From Prevotella nigrescens (lineage in GTDB: Bacteria > Bacteroidota > Bacteroidia > Bacteroidales > Bacteroidaceae): a DNA stretch of 64,000 nt. Below, one piece after another: positions 58,710 to 64,000 of this stretch. The notes under the pieces are model-generated. The model had not been told where the DNA came from. It ran no database searches and was given only the letters and a program-made list of their open reading frames with translations. The stretch lies in assembly GCF_031191185.1 (NCBI RefSeq), contig NZ_CP133465.1, positions 1,794,001 through 1,858,000 of the forward strand, read 5' to 3'. Made by a program: the position numbers and the translations under genes. Each line of letters opens with the position of its first letter. Position 1 is the first letter of the stretch.

Positions 58710-60809
58710 TTAATGCTTTACAAACTTCTGATGATTGCGAACGTATATGCCACGTGGCAATTTGGCTTCGGAAGTTCCCGCATAGCGTCCGTCAAGATGG
58801 TAAATGCGCTTGTCGCTCTCAGACGGTTGAATACTTTCATGTTGCGTAATGCCTGCCGCAGCCATTTGCAAAACCTCTTTCAGACCTTCATATACATTTA
58901 TTTCGCCATAGCCATACCAATTGTTCGGATAGGCCAGTGCCGTGTCGTAACGCGTGCACGTCTTGCGAAACACCTCCAAGCAATCCTGCGGTGTAAGGCG
59001 AGGGTACGCCTGAAGCCACAAGGCAATGGCACCGGCGACGACCGGCGACGACATTGATGTGCCGCTGTTGGCGTTCCAAGCATAGGTTCTGCCATTGTGT
59101 TCAAAGTGCTTTACATCTGATGCCAACGGTGCTCCTGCATTCTTCGGATTCATTATGAAATAACTGCTGTAAGCCGAAACGACATTCTGTCCCGGTGCCA
59201 TCACATCGGGTTTGGTTCGCCCATCTATGGTCGGACCGACACCGGAGAACGATGTCCGCCGTCCGTCAGTGCCTTTGTCGTAGTCTTTCCATTCGCCTAA
59301 ATAGTTCAGAAAGCCTCGTCTGTAAGCCGTTGCTCCTACCGAAATAACGCTTGGCGCACTCGACGGCGAGTGAATGCTGTAACTATTATCGCCCATCTTT
59401 AACATCGGATTTTGGTCGTGTGGTGGCAGGAACCCCCTTATGCGATAAAGGTCTATCGTTGCTTCGCTACTTGCAAATTCTATCGAAACAGGCACATCGT
59501 ATCCTAAATTAGGGCGACTTGCAAGGCGAATATCGTAAACCACGTCTTCCGCTTTATAACTTGACGGATAGCCAAGAACACGCCATTCGTACATCTGACT
59601 GCCTATCTTAACGGAATCAATCAGCAAGGAGTCTTTGCAAGCAAGCACCTTCTCCATTGGTATTTCAACGACTTGGGCGGTAGGACTGTTGGCGGGAACT
59701 TTCATTCGGAATACGAACGGCTTGTCGGTCTTAGCCGTAAAGTAGGCACTTTCGCGGTTTCCCCACAACAACGATTCTATATTCGGAATGCCTTTGGGCT
59801 TGTGCACATAGTTTATCCAATCGGCATCGTTGCCTGCTGAAGCAACGATGATATGCCCTGCACCTGTCATTTTGTCGAGCATTTCGTAGTATAGTTGGTC
59901 GTAACCGTGGAAATCCTGATGCCCACCCTCGCTAAAGTTAATCACACAGGGCTTGCCTTGGCTGTCGGCATAGTCGAAAATATACTTAAAGCCCAACGCA
60001 TCGGTGGCGTAGGTGTACTTGTAATAGTCTTCCTTGTCGATGAGTTCGATATTATCGCCTGCAGCATTTGCCACCATAATAATATCTGCTTCGTAGGCTA
60101 TACCACGATATGGGCTTGTCTTGCCCGCTCCTTCTGCCCCACTTCCGGCTGCTATTCCTGCCGTATGTGTGCCGTGCGTCTGCGTAAGACCGTCTAAAGG
60201 ATGCCCTATCTGCAATAGTTCTGCCGTACCACGGTAGTCGCGCCCCACTGGCAACGTGCTGCCCTGCGTGTCTTTCGACAGTTGGTCCCAAAGGGCTTTG
60301 ATGCGGTATTCCGTCATATCGGCATTGTAAAAAGTTGGGTGAGTCAGGTCGAAGCCAATGTCTTGCACTCCTACCACGACACCCTTACCCGTGTATGCCT
60401 GTGGCAAGCCTTGTCCGCTGTACACCGGCAAGGCATTCACCATTGTTACGGTAGTGTCCATTTGCACCCTATTGCCATTGCCTGCTTCTATTCGCAATAC
60501 GTTCCTTTCGTTTGAAAGACCTGCCAATTGGTTCAGGGGAATAGACAATATGTATATATCGTCTGCCTTTGCAAGCTGCCGACAGCCGTACTTCTCTATC
60601 GTATTCTCGGCATTGCTGCTAAACTTTGCAAATGCAGTGATAGTGGGCTGAAACTTCTTCGGACTGACCGAATTTACCTGCCTGCTTTGTCGAATGGCAT
60701 CGGTGGCAGCTTCACGCACCAGCGGCGACATCTTCGTGTAGTCGGGACGCTGTGCAAAACTGCCCAATACAAATAATAAAAGTACTTGCAAAAGGAGTAT
60801 TTTCTTCAT
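58710..60809 (-). CDS. Secreted subtilisin-like serine protease (S8)
   Basis: About 699 residues from MKKILLLQVLLLF with a signal peptide ending near GSFAQ. A prodomain-like segment (about 20-125) is followed by the S8 catalytic domain: Asp in GVVVGVQDIGFDLTHP, His in THGTHTAGIAAGSG, and Ser in SGTSMSSPVVAGAIAL. A long insert (about 330-470) sits between His and Ser. The C-terminus ends RIYHLDGRYAGTSEAKLPRG then IYVRN, like the short tail on other secreted Prevotella proteins and type IX substrates. Probably a surface or secreted protease that feeds on host proteins; specificity unknown. Confidence 0.93.
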   Translation of the reverse strand: MKKILLLQVLLLFVLGSFAQRPDYTKMSPLVREAATDAIRQSRQVNSVSPKKFQPTITAFAKFSSNAENTIEKYGCRQLAKADDIYILSIPLNQLAGLSNERNVLRIEAGNGNRVQMDTTVTMVNALPVYSGQGLPQAYTGKGVVVGVQDIGFDLTHPTFYNADMTEYRIKALWDQLSKDTQGSTLPVGRDYRGTAELLQIGHPLDGLTQTHGTHTAGIAAGSGAEGAGKTSPYRGIAYEADIIMVANAAGDNIELIDKEDYYKYTYATDALGFKYIFDYADSQGKPCVINFSEGGHQDFHGYDQLYYEMLDKMTGAGHIIVASAGNDADWINYVHKPKGIPNIESLLWGNRESAYFTAKTDKPFVFRMKVPANSPTAQVVEIPMEKVLACKDSLLIDSVKIGSQMYEWRVLGYPSSYKAEDVVYDIRLASRPNLGYDVPVSIEFASSEATIDLYRIRGFLPPHDQNPMLKMGDNSYSIHSPSSAPSVISVGATAYRRGFLNYLGEWKDYDKGTDGRRTSFSGVGPTIDGRTKPDVMAPGQNVVSAYSSYFIMNPKNAGAPLASDVKHFEHNGRTYAWNANSGTSMSSPVVAGAIALWLQAYPRLTPQDCLEVFRKTCTRYDTALAYPNNWYGYGEINVYEGLKEVLQMAAAGITQHESIQPSESDKRIYHLDGRYAGTSEAKLPRGIYVRNHQKFVKH

Positions 60810-60966
60810 ATTATTCATTGCCTGTTGTTATCTATTCTTCTTGCAAAGAAAAGAAAAAAAAACCGAATTAAGCAAATATTCACAATATTTCAAACTGTAT
60901 TTACGTTTCTCTTAACATAGTCCCCAATATATAATAATTTCAAAACAAACATTTAAAACTATCGAA

Positions 60967-61848
60967 ATGGAAACTAAAAAGTTATACCCTTGGCGCACAA
61001 TCGCTTCTTTCCTGCTTGTTCTTCTCTCAATGCCGTTAGGGCATGCACTTATGATTATCATGGAAAAGACAATGTCTGAAAGTGCCGTTCATACTGCAGG
61101 CTTCTTGTTAGGACTTGTTGGTTTGATAATGGTTATAGTGGGTGTGTTCGTGAAAGGAGACACACGACAAACCCTTTGGGGCTTCATCGGTGGCTTGCTG
61201 TTTTGGACAGGGTGGGTGGAATTTTTGTTTATGTACTACGCCCGTCGCTATGGTGTGCCACCGGAAATAGAGAATAATGTTGTTGTTACCAAACCCGAAT
61301 ACTTGATTATGCCTGCTTCGTTCGGTATGTGGGCAGCTATTATGGTGATGTATATATTCTCAACACGCAACGGTTGCGACTTTATAACATGGATTCAGCG
61401 CAAATGTTTCGGCAAAAAACAACGCACCATCTGTGCACAACCCATGACACGCCACACCAGCATCGTTACTTTTATGGAAACAATCATGATGCTTTGGGGA
61501 CTGTATCTGCTACTGATGTTCTGCTACGATAAGAGTTTCTTGGGCGATCACCACCCTGTAACCTTCCTTGTGGGCTTCGGTTGCTTCATAGGTTCGCTGT
61601 TTATGTTTAAACGACAGCTGCATTTGGCATCGTGGGGAGCCAACATTCGCATGTCTATTGCTACTGTTATCGTGTTCTGGACACCCGTGGAAATACTCGG
61701 ACGCATCAACTTTTTCAAAGAGTTTTGGGTTGAACCAGAGAAATACGCCTGGCAAATGACGCTTATATTGCTTGCGTTCATTGTGCTCGGAGTTTACCTT
61801 TGGATTAAGGGAACTAAACGAAAAGCAAAAAAGAACCAAAGCAATTAA
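60967..61848 (+). CDS. Multi-pass membrane protein, function unknown
   Basis: A protein of 293 residues with about eight hydrophobic helices (near 10-32, 42-62, 70-92, 116-133, 168-188, 197-215, 225-245 and 262-282) and a basic tail (KGTKRKAKKNQSN). There is a small polar insertion with CxxxxC-like spacing (KCFGKKQRTIC) between the two halves. I do not recognise a family. It starts about 150 bases from the divergent protease gene and ends just before a strong terminator, so it is likely its own unit. Confidence 0.75.
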   Translation: METKKLYPWRTIASFLLVLLSMPLGHALMIIMEKTMSESAVHTAGFLLGLVGLIMVIVGVFVKGDTRQTLWGFIGGLLFWTGWVEFLFMYYARRYGVPPEIENNVVVTKPEYLIMPASFGMWAAIMVMYIFSTRNGCDFITWIQRKCFGKKQRTICAQPMTRHTSIVTFMETIMMLWGLYLLLMFCYDKSFLGDHHPVTFLVGFGCFIGSLFMFKRQLHLASWGANIRMSIATVIVFWTPVEILGRINFFKEFWVEPEKYAWQMTLILLAFIVLGVYLWIKGTKRKAKKNQSN

Positions 61849-61875
61849 ACTAAGAAAACAAAGAGATTAAAACAC

Positions 61876-61918
61876 AATAACCGCCTCGACAAATCTTTTC
61901 GAGGCGGTTATTATGTTT
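61876..61918 (+). terminator. Strong terminator between membrane protein and restriction genes
   Basis: A perfect 14-base stem, AATAACCGCCTCGA and TCGAGGCGGTTATT, with a nine-base loop, then ATGTTTTTG. It can also serve the convergent DpnII-like gene that ends at 61987. Confidence 0.88.
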
Positions 61919-61986
61919 TTGTTTATATCCCTATACGCTAAACAAGACAAGAGTTTATCAGCCAAACCTTCTGAAACAGCTTTGAT

Positions 61987-62808
61987 TTACTTAATCAAAT
62001 CAATGAAATTAGAAACACTTGTAAGATTATAAACACTTGGAATGATGCTGTAGGCTTCTTGAAGTTTATTCTTTGCAGACCTCCAACCGACCCCATCAGT
62101 AATCCAAACGAACTCGAAACCTTCAACAGAATTAATCTTCAGAGCTATATCTGAATAAGAACGAGCAACCTCGTTAAGCTTAGAACCACCGCCACTATAG
62201 AAATTAACCTCAATGAGATAGGTCTTTTCCAGAGTTTCAATAACAAAGTCAAAACGCTTCTCGTCATCACCAAGTACAGCCTGCAAGTCAGTCCATTCAG
62301 TAGAATAGACTTCCTTACGATAAGTTATATCGTTGTCTGAAAATATCTTTTCAACCACATTTTCCATTACAACTCCACTTCTATTTTTGCGAGCATTGGT
62401 ATCAAGACCAGTCTCAATACCAAATACATAATCTACCAAATCTTTGATTTTACGCTCTCTAAAGATTTCAGCAAGACCTGTGCCTTCAAGGTATTCAATT
62501 ACGCCATCAACACTTTCAAACAGCCTATTAAGAAAAATACATTCACCCTTGGAATTTAGAACTTTCCTTTCTCCTTTGCTGCGAACTGCAATAAGAATGT
62601 CCATAATGCTGAAAGCTGTTTTATCACGATGCCAAATTGCTTCTACGCTCTTGCGAAGGTCGGTCGTACCAATAAGGCTGTTCAACATACAAAGGCTCAA
62701 CTTGATATTATCAACATTATTGGAAATCTTTTTGAAATCGCAGAAGAAATTCAATGTTTGGTTTGTCTCTTGAAGTTGAGACATGAATTGTTCAAAGTTC
62801 TTTTCCAT
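61987..62808 (-). CDS. DpnII-family type II restriction endonuclease
   Basis: A protein of 273 residues that fits the DpnII/MboI family, which cuts GATC when unmethylated. Seen: NRSGVVMENVVEKIF near 143-157 (the conserved RSGxxME region), KRFDFVIETLEKTYLIEVNF near 190-210 with the PD-(D/E)xK-like acidic residues (Asp and Glu), and YSGGGSKLNEVARSY right after. It lies eight bases downstream of the Dam-like methylase on the same strand. The specificity is inferred from family membership, not proven. Confidence 0.92.
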   Translation of the reverse strand: MEKNFEQFMSQLQETNQTLNFFCDFKKISNNVDNIKLSLCMLNSLIGTTDLRKSVEAIWHRDKTAFSIMDILIAVRSKGERKVLNSKGECIFLNRLFESVDGVIEYLEGTGLAEIFRERKIKDLVDYVFGIETGLDTNARKNRSGVVMENVVEKIFSDNDITYRKEVYSTEWTDLQAVLGDDEKRFDFVIETLEKTYLIEVNFYSGGGSKLNEVARSYSDIALKINSVEGFEFVWITDGVGWRSAKNKLQEAYSIIPSVYNLTSVSNFIDLIK

Positions 62809-62816
62809 AGTTTTCG

Positions 62817-63812
62817 TTATGAAGATAGTGCTTTCTTTAAACCATAGTTGTTTGTCGCATCTCTTTCCGCCACATATTCAGGTTCTAACATAAAGTTGTC
62901 TGCATAAGCATTAGCCTTGGTATTTAAATAGTTATGCACCAATATCTCTGTCAGTTTACCTCTTTTCTGCGAATTAGAGTTAATGCTTCGGGCAGCCCAG
63001 ACCCGCTCAATCTTATATGCACCATAAAGAACATCGAAGAAATTGTCGGTTTCGTCCTTTCCTTTACAATCAGAATTACTGAGCATGAACTTATAGCCAG
63101 CTGCATCAATCCTATCGCAAAATTCCTTCAGACGAGCTTGCGCATCATCATTGAATGCCTCTTTGGTATAATTATTAAAACTCGAAGTATCGCTCAACGG
63201 GCGATAGGGAGGATCGAAATAAAAGAATGTATCGCCATGAGCATGGGTAAATGTTGCTTCAAAATCGCCTGTCAAAATCTCTACACGCTGAAGTAAAGTA
63301 CTGTCTTTGCGTATGGTATCAGGATCGCAAATAGTTGGATTGGCGTATTTTCCAAAGGGAACATTAAACAAACCTTTCTTATTTACCCTGTAAAGACCAT
63401 TGAAACAAGTGCGATTCAAAAAGAAAAACATAGTTGTATTCTCTATCGAATCCAGATTTTTTTGATTGTATCGAGCACGCGCAGCCATAAAGAACGCCTT
63501 GCGTTCTTCTTCGGTATCAAGCGATAAATAAGCGATTTCTACCTGCCCAAGCGATTTTATAAGTTCTTCGGGGGTATCGCGAACAACCTGATAACAAGTC
63601 GTTAAATCTGAGTTAATATCATTAATTACAGCATGCTTGATATTTGGATACCGTTGCAACATGTAGAAAAGCATAGCTCCACCACCTACGAAAGGTTCAA
63701 TATAGGTAACATTCTTCCATCTGCTAAAGTCAGCCGGAAGTTGTGCATCTAATTGTTCGATAAGTTGGCTTTTACCACCCACCCATTTAATAAAAGGTCT
63801 TGCTTTTGCCAT
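62817..63812 (-). CDS. Dam-family DNA adenine methylase (GATC type)
   Basis: A protein of 331 residues of the D12/Dam family that methylates adenine, in this context most likely in GATC. N-terminal KWVGGKSQLIEQL; SAM-binding motif YIEPFVGGGAMLFYML near residues 36-51; catalytic motif FYFDPPYRPLSDTSSF near residues 198-213; and the central recognition part between. Unlike the DpnII system of Streptococcus there is no second (DpnA-like) methylase in this window, though the window ends close by. It should be transcribed first, protecting the chromosome before the endonuclease appears. Confidence 0.94.
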   Translation of the reverse strand: MAKARPFIKWVGGKSQLIEQLDAQLPADFSRWKNVTYIEPFVGGGAMLFYMLQRYPNIKHAVINDINSDLTTCYQVVRDTPEELIKSLGQVEIAYLSLDTEEERKAFFMAARARYNQKNLDSIENTTMFFFLNRTCFNGLYRVNKKGLFNVPFGKYANPTICDPDTIRKDSTLLQRVEILTGDFEATFTHAHGDTFFYFDPPYRPLSDTSSFNNYTKEAFNDDAQARLKEFCDRIDAAGYKFMLSNSDCKGKDETDNFFDVLYGAYKIERVWAARSINSNSQKRGKLTEILVHNYLNTKANAYADNFMLEPEYVAERDATNNYGLKKALSS

Positions 63813-63875
63813 TTCTCATCTTCAAATACCCTCTAAAGGTGTTTATTAATATTCACTATTACTTTAATTCAGTCG

Positions 63876-63883
63876 CAAAGTTA
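63876..63883 (-). promoter_or_regulatory. -7 box TAACTTTG for the restriction-modification operon
   Basis: The minus strand reads TAACTTTG, 63 bases before the methylase ATG at 63812. The remaining bases to 64000 hold nothing recognised. Confidence 0.5.
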
Positions 63884-64000
63884 TAAAAAAAGTAATAAAT
63901 AATCATGCCTTTTTCTTATGAAATACAGTTCTATATTTATCGTAAAGATATTTTTAGATGGCTCAATTGAAGATTATCCTTAAATTTATTACATCGTTTA

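Noticed and set aside
1..64000. tRNA, rRNA or prophage genes
   Set aside because: I looked for T-loop-like GGTTCGAxTCC motifs, rRNA-like stretches and phage structural genes and saw none; a covariance-model scan would be needed to exclude a tRNA fully.

Overview
The window looks like a piece of chromosome from an oral-type Prevotella (Bacteroidota, Prevotellaceae); the genus is an inference. Supporting it: promoters of the Bacteroidota type (TAnnTTTG at -7, sometimes TTTG at -33, no sigma70-like -35/-10), the Bacteroidales gene order glmS / PurF-like / carA / carB, Bacteroidota-restricted families (DUF4301, DUF4738, DUF4876, DUF6850, DUF5112-type sensor kinases), a TonB receptor with a carboxypeptidase-regulatory-like N-terminal domain, and secreted proteins ending in a Prevotella-like tail. 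I see no rRNA, tRNA, prophage or CRISPR array.

Layout. 1-2.9 kb: a hypothetical gene, yaaA, a low-molecular-weight phosphatase and a small membrane protein. 3.07-4.13 kb: an IS30-family insertion sequence with recognisable inverted ends. 4.1-5.1 kb: a gene graveyard with two decayed genes, one clearly a short-chain dehydrogenase. 5.3-10.5 kb: a TM1586-like nitroreductase, a DUF4301 protein and a Rel-type (p)ppGpp synthetase with a decayed hydrolase site. 11.1-16.0 kb: a signalling operon of a very long double-module sensor kinase, a response regulator and a half-length AbgT-like membrane protein. 16.5-24 kb: lipoproteins, a YwqK/MORN-like protein, a DMT exporter, and an xseA-xseB-ilvE-hypothetical operon; xseB is only 59 codons. 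24.2-28.4 kb: an LTA-synthase-like sulfatase-fold membrane enzyme, dapA, and ansA. 28.8-37.8 kb: a Wza-like export lipoprotein followed by glmS, a PurF-like protein and carAB. 37.9-48.7 kb: a secreted protein, a small lipoprotein, then an outer-membrane locus of a TonB receptor, a lipoprotein, a DUF6850 barrel, a DUF4876 lipoprotein and an M16 protease. 48.8-51.2 kb: comEC-like and truA. 51.4-57.7 kb: respiratory ammonification (nrfHA) with its cytochrome c maturation genes (resB-like, ccsA), divergent from a PepSY membrane protein and a DUF488 protein. 58-61.8 kb: a cupin, a secreted subtilisin and a membrane protein. 61.9-63.8 kb: a GATC-type restriction-modification pair (DpnII-like endonuclease, Dam-like methylase).

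The most unusual signal is not a gene. At least eight intergenic loci carry short palindromes repeated at a fixed step of 22, 23 or 24 bases. The palindrome differs from locus to locus, and sometimes between units of one locus, while spacing and symmetry are kept. Two loci near 5.1 and 24.0 kb share one family in opposite orientation, with a 36-base identical stretch; two others near 39.0 and 57.8 kb share the core AGATATCT. Most lie downstream of genes, often between convergent genes. They resemble minisatellite/MITE-type elements or arrays of sites for a dimeric protein placed every two helical turns. All repeat positions were read by eye; genome-wide copy number and database identity were not tested.
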